NCBI RefSeq assembly: GCF_029227915.1
Contig: NC_079888.1
Span: 2,739,001 to 2,803,000, forward strand
Source: Hydractinia symbiolongicarpus
Lineage: Eukaryota; Cnidaria; Hydrozoa; Anthoathecata; Hydractiniidae
Length of the DNA: 64,000 nucleotides
Direction of reading: 5' to 3'
Part shown: piece by piece, positions 33,291 through 46,400 of the stretch
How the letters are laid out: each line of letters starts with the position of its first letter
Numbering within the stretch: position 1 is the stretch's first letter
Notes under the pieces: model-generated
What the model was told of the DNA's origin: nothing
Database searches by the model: none
What the model saw: the letters and a program-made list of their open reading frames with translations, nothing else
Made by a program: the position numbers and the translations under genes

Positions 33291-34009
33291 CCCTATTCGG
33301 TCCGGGGTTTTTCGAACATACTATGACCCCCCCTCAATAACTTTTCATAGGATTGCTCAAATTGAATCAAACTTGGCACACTTATAGTACGTCATAAAAG
33401 GAACAAAATGGTGGCAATAAATTTTTGCTTGCGTCAGCACATTTTCTGTGACGTCATCAGAAGCTTGAACATTGTTAAAAATGCCACTATCTGCTTAAAA
33501 TATAATTACTTTTGTTCTAGAGCGAATTTTTACATTCTGTTTGAAGTTTCTGAAAGCTAAATAAATTTTGTTTAACATATCTTCCGGTTTTTACATGGAT
33601 CGGATAAAAAATTGCCAAAAATTGCCCGAGAATCCGGTTTTTTTTATTTTCGGGTAAAATCCGACAAAATCGGGAAATCGGATTAGTCACGTGTCAAAAT
33701 TATTCAAAATGATTCTTCTTGATAAAACAAAGTTGTGTTGCAAGTTTCAAGTTCTAAGGATAATCCTAACAGGAGTTATTATATTTTCCCCATTATAAGG
33801 ATTTCATAGAGATTTTAGGGGTAGTTTCGAGTAATGGCCAATATCAAAGCTTCTGAAAGGAATGGGACCTACAAATTTAGCGTGCAGGTGTCTAATAGAT
33901 AAATGTTGAAACTCAGTAAGTATCATAGCCATATAAGAAAGCAATCAGGAGTTATTAAAACAAAACTGTCAGGGGGGCGGAATCCGCCCCCCCCCCGGAC
34001 CGAATAGGG
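33291..34009. mobile_element. piggyBac-like MITE with TTAA target duplication
   Basis: The ends CCCTATTCGGTCCGGGG and CCCCGGACCGAATAGGG are perfect inverted repeats. They are flanked by TTAA at 33,287-33,290 and 34,010-34,013. A TTAA target and CCC-starting ends are the hallmark of piggyBac elements. The 719-bp interior has no transposase frame, so it is non-autonomous. Confidence 0.85.
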
Positions 34010-34013
34010 TTAA

Positions 34014-37000
34014 ACCGAAGAATATTCGTTATGAAAACGAAGAAACAATGTTCTTTAAGAAAAGCATGTAATACAAAATGAAAACAAATGAAATCAAAGA
34101 AAAGGCGACACTTCCACTAAAACACCTTTCTAACTTGCTTAGCTAATCAAAAAAGGATGCTTGCATCAACAAAATTTAGCTGGTGCTCATATAAAACTCC
34201 TAGAATGACGTCAGGAAATTGAGCAGGGTTTTGAACTCTCAATACTCGTTGTAAAAAAACTTTTTTATGAACTATCACCAAAGCAAAGCAAGCAGAAGTA
34301 AAGCACTTGGCAAAAACATCTTCAAGTTGGATTTTCTGACCGAGAGGAGGAAATGAACAAAATCCTCTTCATAGTCGGCTCCAAATCTAACAACATCTAT
34401 ACGTATAAATTTTTCATTACACCGGAAACAGGGGAAATAAATACGACATCATATTTCACTTTCACCAACAGCAGAAAAGCAACACTTTTTTTCTTATCAA
34501 ATAATGCAAATCCAATAAAACTTCTGCTAACGTAAGAAATACATAATGTTTCATCCCCTCAATAGTATTTGACATTTTTTGGCATAAATTATCATAAATT
34601 ACCAAAATAGCTGACACCAGTAAAAAATTCACAAAAGTACTAGATGGTTATGAAGGATATAGCTTCTGGTATTCCGTCTTTATTCGACAAAGATCTTGAT
34701 GGTGATTTCCTTAAAACCAACATTATTGTTCGTATATAACTTATCAATCAGGGCGAGCTCCAGCTTGTCAATCAACCCCTTCAGAAGGAGATATAAAGGG
34801 GTTTCAAAATTCCGGGAAAGTGTACTTCCTCAGGTTGCTTCTCTAGTCGGGAATATGATTAGAACCTTGGTTTTCCTTGTCATCAACTGAGGGCAGACAA
34901 TTCGTAATCAATGTATTTATCGGTTTCGTACACACCATTGCAATCTTCTTCAGTAAAAAGCTTTCCACCAAACAGCTCCCTTAGCTCACGGTCGATGACT
35001 ACTGTGAAAACCTTTGGTTATTCCAACTCTGCAGATGCCGTCGTCAAGAAAAACACAGGATGACTTTTCTATTTGTTTCCTTGTTGTTGACGTGTGCCTG
35101 AATATATCTTGAATCTTATATAACTGTTTGTGAACCCAATGCAGATCACTTTTTTGTTCGAATTGGTCCCTACCTTCTTGAATGTGAAATCATTGTTGCG
35201 GAACAGGTTTAACTATTTAGGTCTAATGCTGATCTGCTTTAAGGCGATCTTCAAACACTGAAGGAAGATGGAAGATATCTCGAGCATCTTAGAAATAAGG
35301 AATTTGCTAGCACGAAATAGTGTTTAGTATCGCAAAAGGTGTGTTAAGGATTTTCTTTATCAGTGAGATACCAAATTTTACAAATAAGTTTCTAATTGGA
35401 AGGAACATCTTCAGCTCGATTTAAATGCGATGATAAATGATTCTGCGTAGCATGTGAAAGGTATTTCTCAAACAGGGTCGTAGACTGCGCTAGCATATAC
35501 AGCAACGCCCGCAAAAGAGGTACCTGCCTCATATTAAAAGTATGAGGGACACCGACCATTCCATCACATATAGCATGTCTCGCAGCATAGGTTCCCACAC
35601 ACGACACAAGGCAGGTAGAGTAGCACAAATATGACAAAGCTGTATTAATCACTATAGGAGTTGGCATAATCTTCGTTTATCTCTGCTTATCGCCTTTTCC
35701 ATCTTCGTAAGCGTCTCTTTAATCGCTGTGCCCTGAGTTTGGTTGTACAGTAATGAGCTTTACGTACTGCAATCTCGTGCGAACGCAAGAATGATGTTAA
35801 TTTGACTTTGAAGTCTTTGGCTTCACTTTCATATAAAACTGACCGAAACCAACACGAAGAGAACGATTGCATCAAACATCGGCAAGAGTGTAATGTGGTA
35901 TGTAACTATGCATCACTCTGGATAGTAACGAAGTTTAGAGTATCACCTACCACAAATCCCCGCTGTATACAGAAACCTGTGATTTCCCAAGTTTGAGCTA
36001 GAGAATAACCTTACTCGGCACGGTGTCAACCCCAAATGGTACAATAGCAGCCCTTCAGGTCAAAGCTAGTGAACATATAGGTACAGACGAGGAAAATGCG
36101 ATAGCCGAAGCATATGGTAACACTTTTTGTAACTCTCTGGGAAAGATATTTCAGCTTACTAGAGACTATCCGTTCTACGAACTAGGGATAAATGATTGAC
36201 TAAAGGATGGAACGGTTGCTTTAGATTCTACAGGTGCCACGCCTATTGAATCTATGTATAAGATCCCAACATCTCTCTTGAGTTTAACAAAGTAAGTCAC
36301 GAAGACCTTGCAAGTGCCATGATGTCAAGATATAAAGTACTGCATAGCATTGTGATGTCTATTAAAAAAGAAAACACTTATAAACTACAAATAGATACTA
36401 TTGCAATGAATTATAAAATGAATTCTTTTGCTGTTCATAGATCCTACAAAGCGAAAGCATAGAGCGGTGTTCACAAGTAGTTCCAGGACCGTAAGATTAA
36501 AAATTGCTATAATCGTGAAGGATGAGGTTAGCAAACCTTTATTCGCACGCAGTTCTCTTGAAGAATCACTTTGAGCAAATAGTATTGTGAAACTCTTATT
36601 CCAGGGTCACGATTGGGAACCCATGAGAGAGAATTATTCCTTTTTTGTCGATTATCATGTACAACAACAGCTTTTAATAAAGCGAGAAACCTCTACAGCA
36701 ACTCAGCGAAGGAGAAACCTCTACAGCAACTCAGCGATCGAGAAACCTCTACAGCAACTCAGCGGTAGTGCCACGGTAGATTCTTAATTAGGGCGCTAGC
36801 CTCGCAAAGTAAATGGTAGGAATTGTAAGGTACTTACATAAAGTTATCCTTTCAAGACCCACAAGCTACAGGAAAACTAAGCTTCTCGAAAGTAAGTATG
36901 GGCGAAATTTTTACAGCATTATTGCGCTGTGTCCCACGATACGAAGGAATGTCACATATATTCTGATAAGCCCAAAAGATTGCGATAATTTTACCTCTAC

Positions 37001-37040
37001 CTTCGTCAATGCCGCAGCTGAATCTATATGACTTAATTTT
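34014..37040. pseudogene. Degenerate coding-like region of unknown origin
   Basis: Short stretches look protein-like but are broken by stops and shifts. On the minus strand at about 34,140-34,340 a frame contains FPPLGQKIQLEDVFAKCFTS; at about 34,890-35,020 another has VVIDRELRELFGGKLFTEED. On the plus strand at about 36,055-36,260 there is EENAIAEAYGNTFCNSLGKI, then a stop. I recognise no family. They may belong to one or more decayed large mobile elements or genes. Function is not assigned. Confidence 0.3.
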
Positions 37041-38620
37041 ATGATTACACCTGTGAGCAGTTAGTAAGCGTTCTTAATAAATCGCCATGGCTATACACGG
37101 GGTCCATCCTCCAAGAGCGCGTGTCGTTTTCGTCTAATATGTGCTGGATGCCCTTGATATCTTTCTTTCTTGGTTTTCTTTTCTAGTGAGAACATATGCT
37201 TATTATGGTCTATGGGGCTGTTTATTATCATGCATGTCTTCAGCATCATAGTAGTTATTTTGCGCTTCTTGATCTGTGTCGTTGTTCAGTGTCGTCCCAA
37301 AGCGAAGTTTTTCCTTTGATCTGTTGTAATAACGTGTAACAGTATCTCGCACATTCTGAAGTTGATCATCAAAAGCGTCACGGGTGGTTAATACTGACGC
37401 AGATACACTTTATTATAGTCTAGTCATTGCATTCCTCAACCAACTCAAACTTATTTGTCATAAGTAGGATCCAACTAGAAAAGTCTAGCCCTGTGTGTGG
37501 AATTTTCCTTCTTTCTACTTGAGGTGTGCGAAGCCTTTTGCGCATTTTGCTGTAAAAAAGTTACGTGACTTTCTTACGCATGTATGATATTTTTTGCTGA
37601 TGTCAATTTTGATTATTGATTATTGATGTCATCCCTAGAAAAAGTGGTTTGTTGCATCATCTGCGATTCCACTTCTGTCATGAAATAAAACAGTGGTCAA
37701 AAGTTGTTGCAGCTGCTGCGACTTTAATGACAATAAAACATCAAAACCATTCTCCTCCACACAGCTTTTTCAGGTTTAAGCCTATATCTCAAAGAGCTCT
37801 GGGCTCGAGAATGCATGAAAACCAAAAAAATGGCACAAAACTTGAGAAACATGCTGAGAAGACGACTCCGGAAACCTCTTTAGACCTCCTTCCTGCTAAA
37901 AGCATCTTGTCGTTTTGAAGGTCTTAAATCAAGCAAGATACGCAGTGACAACTGTGCAACTACTGAAGAAGACAACGTTATATTAGTTGTAGTAAATACA
38001 GAGGACTGTTTTGGTCAAAGTGATTACGTCATGATCTGATTTCTGAAAACAATCCTATGTTTCTATCAACCTTTTTTTAGATTTCTTTTTTCATTTCGCG
38101 GGAAAATTTTTTTGCGAATTAGGTGTTTATAATTTCATCTTATAAGGATAAATTTTGCCCATTTTCCTTGACTTTAACGCACACTTGAAGAAACTCGCCA
38201 CGAAAACTTTCTCACATTCTTCTTTCTCACATTATTCTCACAAAATTTTATTTATTAATTTAACTTATTAAGCTGCTTTTCGCGCGCGTTTGAAACGATT
38301 TAAAAGCCACGATTAAAAAAGTTACAAAATATCAAACCAACCTTGTTCCCAGGTTCTTCTGAAAGAAAAAAGCCTTTGGGGCAAAGTTAAGCTCGCGCAT
38401 GTTTGATATCAAAAAATAAGTTCTGGAACTTCCTGCCAGCCGAACTGACTTAGACGGGATCAATAAGAAATCTTTTTAAACATTATGTTCACATGAAAAG
38501 CGGGTCTGCTCATCAAATGGTCTCTCACTTGACCGGAATCCTACTTATAATCCAATATGTAGAGACATGAAGTTCGCCGCCACAAGTAATCAGATAAGCA
38601 AATTCTATATTAAATTCATA
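37041..38620. other. Intergenic, nothing recognised
   Basis: AT-rich, no repeat family or exon recognised. A plus-strand frame at 37,616-37,918 has no recognisable similarity. Confidence 0.35.
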
Positions 38621-38622
38621 AT

Positions 38623-38872
38623 GGTGGCGCGTGGTCTCGTGGTTATGGCGTTCGCTTCGGAATCACAATGTCTGCGGTTCGGTCCACAGCACGTGCATGT
38701 TTAGCAAATGTCTTTACCACAGCTGCGGGTCAACCCATGCCATGTGAGGGAAATTGGGTAGGTATTGCCAGTGTATACTTAATGAATACATTCCATACAG
38801 GACCCACATTGATAACAGTGTTTCCAACACTGTATAAATATTCGGATTAATAATAATAATAATAATAATAAT
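38623..38872 (+). mobile_element. tRNA-derived SINE, full-length, (AAT)n tail
   Basis: The head has a pol III A box TGGTCTCGTGG (38,632-38,642) and B box GGTTCGGTCC (38,676-38,685), at tRNA-like spacing. The body includes CAACCCATGCCATGTGAGGG and ACAGTGTTTCCAACACTG. It ends in an (AAT)n tail. This is the best-preserved member together with 51,668-51,936. Confidence 0.85.
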
Positions 38873-39172
38873 TTTATCAGTAAATGTTGAGGCACAATGA
38901 GGCCTGGCTATTTTTGGGCCAGTCTTTTCAATATTATTATTTGAAATGATACGAATATATTGTTTAAAAAACATTGTTTATCGGATAAAAGAGAAGAAAT
39001 GTTCTCGAAGCGTCATATTTTCTACGGAAAAGTTTCAATTATGCCGAAAAAAAAACACGCCGCAGAATTTTCCATAGAAATACGTTTTTCATCAAGATTA
39101 GTACTGCTATTATTAGTGCATATAGAAGAATAAGTTATTCAACCCGTTGTTCAGTTTTTCCCTTTATAGATA

Positions 39173-39252
39173 ATGTATACATTCAGAACACAGGACCCAC
39201 ATTAATAACAGTGTTTCCAACACTGAATAATATTCGGAATAATAATAATAAT
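39173..39252 (+). mobile_element. SINE 3' fragment
   Basis: Only the tail part of the same SINE (GAACACAGGACCCACATTAA to TTCGGAATAATAATAATA) is present, so this is a 5'-truncated copy. Confidence 0.75.
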
Positions 39253-39259
39253 TACGATC

Positions 39260-40449
39260 TTAGGTTATTTGATTAAATCCAAACCATTGCAACACACTTC
39301 TTTCCAAATTCTGAAACCTTTAGGCGTGCTTTGGAGTGGATCGCTGATGCGCTGTTTGGGCGTGCTAGAGAACGCGACGCGCGCTGAAGTAGTCAATTTA
39401 CAGCCTACCTGCTATAGAGTATTGACCATTTGAAGTTTTTGTTTATGTTTCATATTTCATAGAGAGAAAAAACTCCCTTTGTTCCAACAATTCTGTAGAA
39501 TATCACTATTGCGATTTAAAAGTTTTTTCAAACTCGCCAGTCAGTCTGTTTACACAAAACACGCATGCGTAAAATCATCACGTGATAACATTACAACAAA
39601 AGCGCATGCGTAAACTATCACGTTAGGGTATATATATGTATATGAACCCTGGGGTAATTGAATCGAGGTCTGTAACCATAGATTGAATAGTGATTTTTTA
39701 CTAAAAATCAAAACACATTTTGTGCGATTCTCGGTAGGTTTAACATAAAAATAATATCCATAATACAATATTTACACTTATCTATATATATACACACGTA
39801 TGTCGAAGTCTATTTTTAAATAAATAAAATATGACGAAAAACGGGCGTTGTAAGGGCGTTAGAGGGCGAAGCTTAGAAGAGACAAGTTAAGAAGAGACAA
39901 GTTAAGAAGAGGCAACTCAAATTCCACAACTTCAATGTTACCTTTAATTACGGAAACAAGAATGCAAACCGAGCCTTCCACGTCAACAGAAGAATGTAAA
40001 CCGAGCCTCCCATGTTAACAAAATAAGGAAGAAAATAAAAAAGAAACAAAATTCAAGCGTTTGTGTAAAAGAAAACAAAATCACAGATACGTCGAACAAT
40101 ATTTTCTATTGCAGATTAACGAATGTCATTCTCAAAACAAATTTATGGTCCCAGGTTCGTTGGTCTTCATTTTAGAAAAGGAACAATATAAAACAGAATA
40201 GAATGGAATAGAACAGAACAATAAATTTTAGATTCCCCTGTCCCGTGATACACAAGTGTATCAATAAACTATTCGTGTTGAGAAAAACTAAACTCAGGTT
40301 TACTAGTCCTCAGTTTGAACGAAATTAAAGGTTCGTTGGTCCTTAATTTAATCAAAACAGCGCAGGCTCACAAATGTGTTTTACTTAAAAAATAAATTGC
40401 CACACATTATTTCTCGTCTTAAAAATAAATCACAGTCGTTTTAAAATAC
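39260..40449. other. Downstream of CXXC1, no gene seen
   Basis: Holds the likely 3' UTR of CXXC1 near its right end. It also has a small tandem repeat of GAAGAGACAAGTTAA (about 39,878-39,920) and a palindrome TGATACACAAGTGTATCA near 40,246. Confidence 0.4.
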
Positions 40450-43400
40450 CTATGTTTGCAACAAACCACTTGCATCTGTTTCATCGTGTTTCACATTCTC
40501 TCTATCTTTCTTGTCATCAATATTTCTCTCCATATCCATGAGTCCTGTTTTTTGAACGTTATCAAGCCCACTGGCTTTTGTTTTCGCGACATCGCTCTTG
40601 TTATCTAGTTCAGTAGATGCGTCATTCGAGTGATCATATGTGTTATTGAGCATGACGCCGAGGACGTTGTTTCTGTTCGAAATTTCCAGTCGCAACTGAC
40701 GCTCTTGTTCATAGGATTCTTCTAACTTCCACCACTGTGAAGAAGTAGAAATATTTATTTACGTTAACTGCGATTTAAATTTCAAGATGGTAGACAAAGA
40801 TACGGTGAGAACTCATCACAAAAAATGAAAAAATCTGTAACGACATATAATCGACAATATGCTTTGCATCAACTTAGAAAAGAACAATTTACCTAAATAA
40901 ATATCTTCACACTGTTTTGTTTGTTATTGTCTTTATTTTGCAATCAAGTCAAGCATTTAACATATATAAAAATGGACAAAAATTCAATCATAGAACCGTA
41001 GCAGTCATATCGTCATGAATATCAAAAATGCAATTACTTGAAAATAAAGATGGTTATTGACTTGAAAGTGATGCTTTCAGACCAATGTAAAGGAATGTAG
41101 CATGAAAAACAGTTTCGTATTAGCTATACTATTCGAGTTTTAGAATTTAAGCATTTTAAGGGCGAGGAAAGAAAATAATAGATTTTTAACAAATAGCAAA
41201 GAAATTATGTATCTAAATGATTTTGTTCAAAGCTTGTGCATATGTTAAAAATTACGACGAGTAACATTCTTATAGTGAACGACACTGTATAAAGAAGGTT
41301 AATGCTCAGCATTATAGACCACCATTTAACCGATTGTGACTGAATGACTAATGAACGACAACTGCTGTCGGCTTTCATTGGAATACAAATAGAGGCTGTC
41401 ATGCTAAACATGTTTCCATTTTCAAAACTTTTCACCGAACCCATAAATTGCAGGCTATGTCAAGTTTACAATACACTCACAAATTTGCATAGCCATATTC
41501 CGTAAAAAGCACTAGAATCACACAAAACCAACCGAGAATTCTGTGGCTTGTCTTCAACTAGTTAGCTATACTTTCACCATTTACTACAGATAAAACTAAT
41601 GTGGTAACACATTATAAAGTTATAATATGTTTTAGCTATGTATTTAACGTTATCGAACTGACGGATAATTCAGGAAAATAAAACGAAAACACCTCTTTGT
41701 TCCCTATAGGTAGCTAAAATCCTCAAAAGTAATATATTTAAGATTTGCATGTACCAAAGTGATAAAGGTACGAATTCTCAAAATGTATGAAAATATAAAG
41801 AAAATAACCCCCAAAAAAATAAAAATAAAGAAGTATAAGAAAAGCAGAAAGAGCTATGGGGAAACAAAAATTTGTAGCCACTCTCGTTAAAGTTAGCTAA
41901 TAACTGTTCTTCATTTCTAATGGCCAACTTCAAACTTGCTTTTTCATCAAATATTATTTCTAGATCACAGCACTCGACAATTGGAAAAAGAGACTGAGAC
42001 AGTAATTACTGTTAATGACGAATTAAGTGCCCCGCGCCCAATAAGCGCCCATCTAATTTTTGTCACATAAAACTAACAAAAACCCATTTTTTAAAAAAAA
42101 TTAACATCATTATTATCACTTTTAGGACCTTTTTCGAGGAAGAATCAATATTTTAGATCATTTACGAATTTTTAGGTGTGGCCACTCTACACAAAAGCAT
42201 CTATGATGCCATCACAACCCACCTGGTGAACTCTTTTTAGGTCGATCTCTCCACGTCTCAGTCTTTCCCATGCTACATGTCTGGTACACTTCTTTCTTGG
42301 AATACGACAATATTTTGAAGTTTCTTTTAAATGTTCATCCACTAAGGGACAACCGCACACGTCGCTTGGTTCAACCTACGTCAAAAAAAACCAATATTGA
42401 TATGACAAACCTATCTTGGTACATATTAAACAAGATGTTTCACGTACTTACGTTGGATATAAGAGTTAACATAAACGCGTTAAGAAAAAGTTTAGCGTAT
42501 TATTCTAATATGAGCGCTTAAATAAAAATTTGTGGAGTGCCGCCTAAGGGATGGCGGCGATGTCGATGATGACGATAATCACAAATATCTAAAATTGGTG
42601 CGTATGTTACCCCAAGTATCAATTTTCACGCCACTACTCTCGAGTTAATAAAATCATAACTAAAAGGATAGAGTACCATGGTTAGTCAAATGAGCGCTCG
42701 GGTGTTTATCGAGTGTACAAGGCGCTCATTTAAGAAAGGCGCTCTTTCGAGGAATATTTTAAAAAGAAATTAAAGAATTTGCATAAGACAGTTATAAATA
42801 AAAATTACAAATGAAAATTCTCTTAAAAAAGCAACTAATGTGGTTGTATTTTTAATTATTCCTACATGACCCCCACTCTTTGGAGACATTATTAAGCGCC
42901 TTTTCGGAAAAATTGCTTATTTGCTAAATATTCTCTAAATTAGTTGATACATTAATTTCAGGCTTGCAGTATGACATGACGCAGACTGGCATCTCAAACA
43001 CAAACACACACAAAAAAAGTAATGTTTGCAGGCCACAATATTGTTGTGCTTCAAAATAAATAATAAAAAAAATTGCATATATAAAAAATAACCAAATATC
43101 AAAAAAATTTTAAGGAGATTTGAGAAAACCTAAATTTCAAAAAAAATTGAGGACATTATTAAGGAGAAATGAGGACCCCTTTGGAATTTGAGGAGATTTG
43201 AGGAGTTATAAGGAGGCATGGGAAGTCTGTTTCACCGTTCAATATGAAGCTTAGTGAAAGGCGCGAACAAGACACAGAAAGGCATAACCACAGACGCGAT
43301 AGTTAAATTCATGCAAAAGCTGAATATTAAGCGACAAAGAGCAACAACAAATTGTGAGCCGTATTAGAAAACGTTTCACAAACTTCTTCCCATAAGCTTT

Positions 43401-46400
43401 TGCGTGAATTGAACACAGGCTATCGATATTATTTACGTGCACCAAGATTCTTACTTTCTTTTCTTTGTAGTGTTCTGGACACATGACCTTTAGTCTCTTG
43501 CAGTATGTACCTTGTTGGTTCATGTATGTGTCACAAAATAAGTTTCTAAATGGAAAAGAACATGAAAGTAGAAAAACGGTAGATTCTTATATTACTTGAC
43601 CATATTATTACAAGGAACAAACAAGTTGGGAAAAAAAAGTGTTGTACCCTGCACTTTTCATCAATGCACCAAATGACATGAGACATTCCAACTGAAAAAT
43701 AAACACGAATTGAATAAACTAAAAAACAAACGATCTATTAATGAAAAATATAATTAACGAATAAACAAACAATAACAGTGACGATAAAACATGAAAAAAG
43801 AAAAAAAAATCTTTTAAATTATTTACAAGCCCTCCGACCAACGCCTTTGCCCTGTTTTCAAAAAACCTTCGCAAATAGCGTAAGCAACATCGTATTTCAG
43901 CATATGGCTTTAAACAAAATTCAAGGGTCTGCTTGTATGGAGATACCCCTCTGAAAAGAGAGAGAGAGAAATATTTCATAAGAATGACTTATACCTTTGA
44001 AAGTTCGACTTATTTACGCATAATAAATATTCGTGCATACGGTAATTGACTGTTTCAGGTTTAGTTTGCCTTGGTATTCCAAGATTTTACTTAGTTTAAC
44101 AGCAACCCGTCTTTGCAGGACAAATTCCAAAAATTCAAAGACTTTTCAGATCACAAACATTTAGACTGTCACAACAGAATTACACAAAGTTTCAAACTAT
44201 ACCTTTGACCAGCATTTCTCCATGTGTCTGAACGCAATCCTTGGTGCGAGAGGGACACCACATGAAACACAATATGTTGTCAGATCTAAATCGCTGTCTC
44301 TTTCCTCTTCCTCGTTTTCCTGAATTATGAGAAGACGAAGTTTAAAAAAAACACCAAAGCATACCTAATGTCATAAATTGTTCCTAACATTATATTTACT
44401 CAGAAAATACTATAGACACTAAAAACTGAAACAAAGACTACAACTTAAGAATAACATTTAGATTTCAGATAACTACATAACCACGTATGAAAATTTTCAG
44501 CACAATATGACTTCAGGAAGCAGTATTGTGGTGTATTGTCGGTCAAAACCTTTTCACAGGGTGTCTCCTCCTTCAAAACCCCCTTCCTTCCTATTTTTAG
44601 CTGTTTTTCAAGGGTTTTTGCCAAAATATTTATCATGCTTTCAGCAACAAAAGGCACAAGAAAATTTCCTAGCGACAACTAAGTTGAATAGAAAACGACC
44701 CAAAAATGATATCTCAAAACAAACATGCGTAAATAAGGAGTTTCTGCCAGGCAAAATGTGAAAATGTGACAGTTATCTCTGCAACTACATTTTGGCAACG
44801 AACGGATGAAAAGACTATTGTCCAAGAACAGTACTTTTTATGACATGACTTGCGCAAGACTAAAAAATGGGGAAACAGGACATAATAGACAATATGAATA
44901 TGAATTCTGGAATAAACACAGCCCAGTTTCGTTTTTTTTTTCGTTTTTCTTTTTAATGCTATAAACATAAAAATTTCGGATGATCCCAAATTCCTTCTGA
45001 CTGAAAGTTTTATTGCAGCACAACTTTTTGGGATGAATGTATTCATTAATGAATAGATATTGAAGGCTTTCAGTTTTATTTTATTGTTTTCAAGGTCTGA
45101 CTTCTAATTGGATCAGAAACATCGCTGTAGCAGAAGTTATTTATTTGAAGCTTGAATGTAAAAAGTCTTTTGCAAGAATTTGGGATCTCATATTCACTTG
45201 TGTAAAACCATCAAAACAAAAATTCTGCGGCACATCAAAGAAAATCTTCTCAGGAAGAGTCAAAAACAGATTGACGTAAAAATAATGATTGGCCTTACAG
45301 TTTTACACACCCTATAACCCCACTCCCCTGAAAAAAATGGGATCAAAATGAGAACTCATCAATTAGGAGTGCACAATTAACATCATGAGGCTTTGAAACC
45401 CTATACCTCTTCTTCCAGTGGCGAAAGTGCTTGTGATTCTTCCAACATCTCTTCTAATCTCTTACATTCATTATCAAGTTCCAGTAATGTGTCTTGACAT
45501 TTCTAAAAATAAAACAAAATATAATAAAAATATAAAAAACAGGGTTCACAGTAAATCTTTTTTTTTTGTTTTCCTGACATTCCTTAAAAAAGTCATCATT
45601 TTTCCCTGATTTACATCCAAAAATATACTTTCTAAAGGGTTTTTGAGTAATCCTTATAAAAATAGTCGACTCTAAGGGAGCTTACGGACTTCTAAAGGAC
45701 TATGAAAACTCTGTATTCAACAGACGTTTTAACTGCCACGAAAACAGAACAGACATAATTACCTTTTGTGTGTCTCTAAGAGTCTTTATTTTATCTTCAC
45801 AAAGCTTGTTGGCATAGTAACTACTTTCTTTACCAGTCTTTTTTCTTTCAGGGAGAATAACTTGTAATCGCCTACAAAAGATTAAAAATATTTTAAAGAT
45901 CAACCCATGAATAGCCTCTGAAATGACTTTTAAAATCACAACTGCTCTTGTGTTGCGTAAGGTTCAACTGATAGAACACATCAATAGCGTGATAGAATTT
46001 ATTGCGCAGCAACAAGTTGATGTTGACATCTGCGAACATGCAAGTTTCACACAAATACTGCAACAAAAGAAAAACATTAAAGTTTCCACATCATTAAAAT
46101 CGAGCAAGAAAAACAATGTAAAAGAACTAAACTTATACAGAATCATAATAAAAAATACTAAAACGTTTTCAGAAAGCATTGTTCACCTTATTTTTAACGA
46201 ATCAGTTTCTACCACAATTTCATTTGGTAAAAAGGGTAGAATTACAGGTGAAAATGATAGAAATACACTCCAACACAATGAGAATATCTGCTTTTGAAAA
46301 CGGTGATTTATGAATAATCCTGGGTAAAAACCCCACAAATATCACTATGGCAGGTCCAATTTAAAATATAAATCACCTTGAAGTTATGGTCGCAAATCAT

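Noticed and set aside
38632-38700. Functional tRNA gene
   Set aside because: A and B boxes are present, but no cloverleaf acceptor stem closes. The sequence continues into a SINE body and (AAT)n tail and recurs elsewhere.
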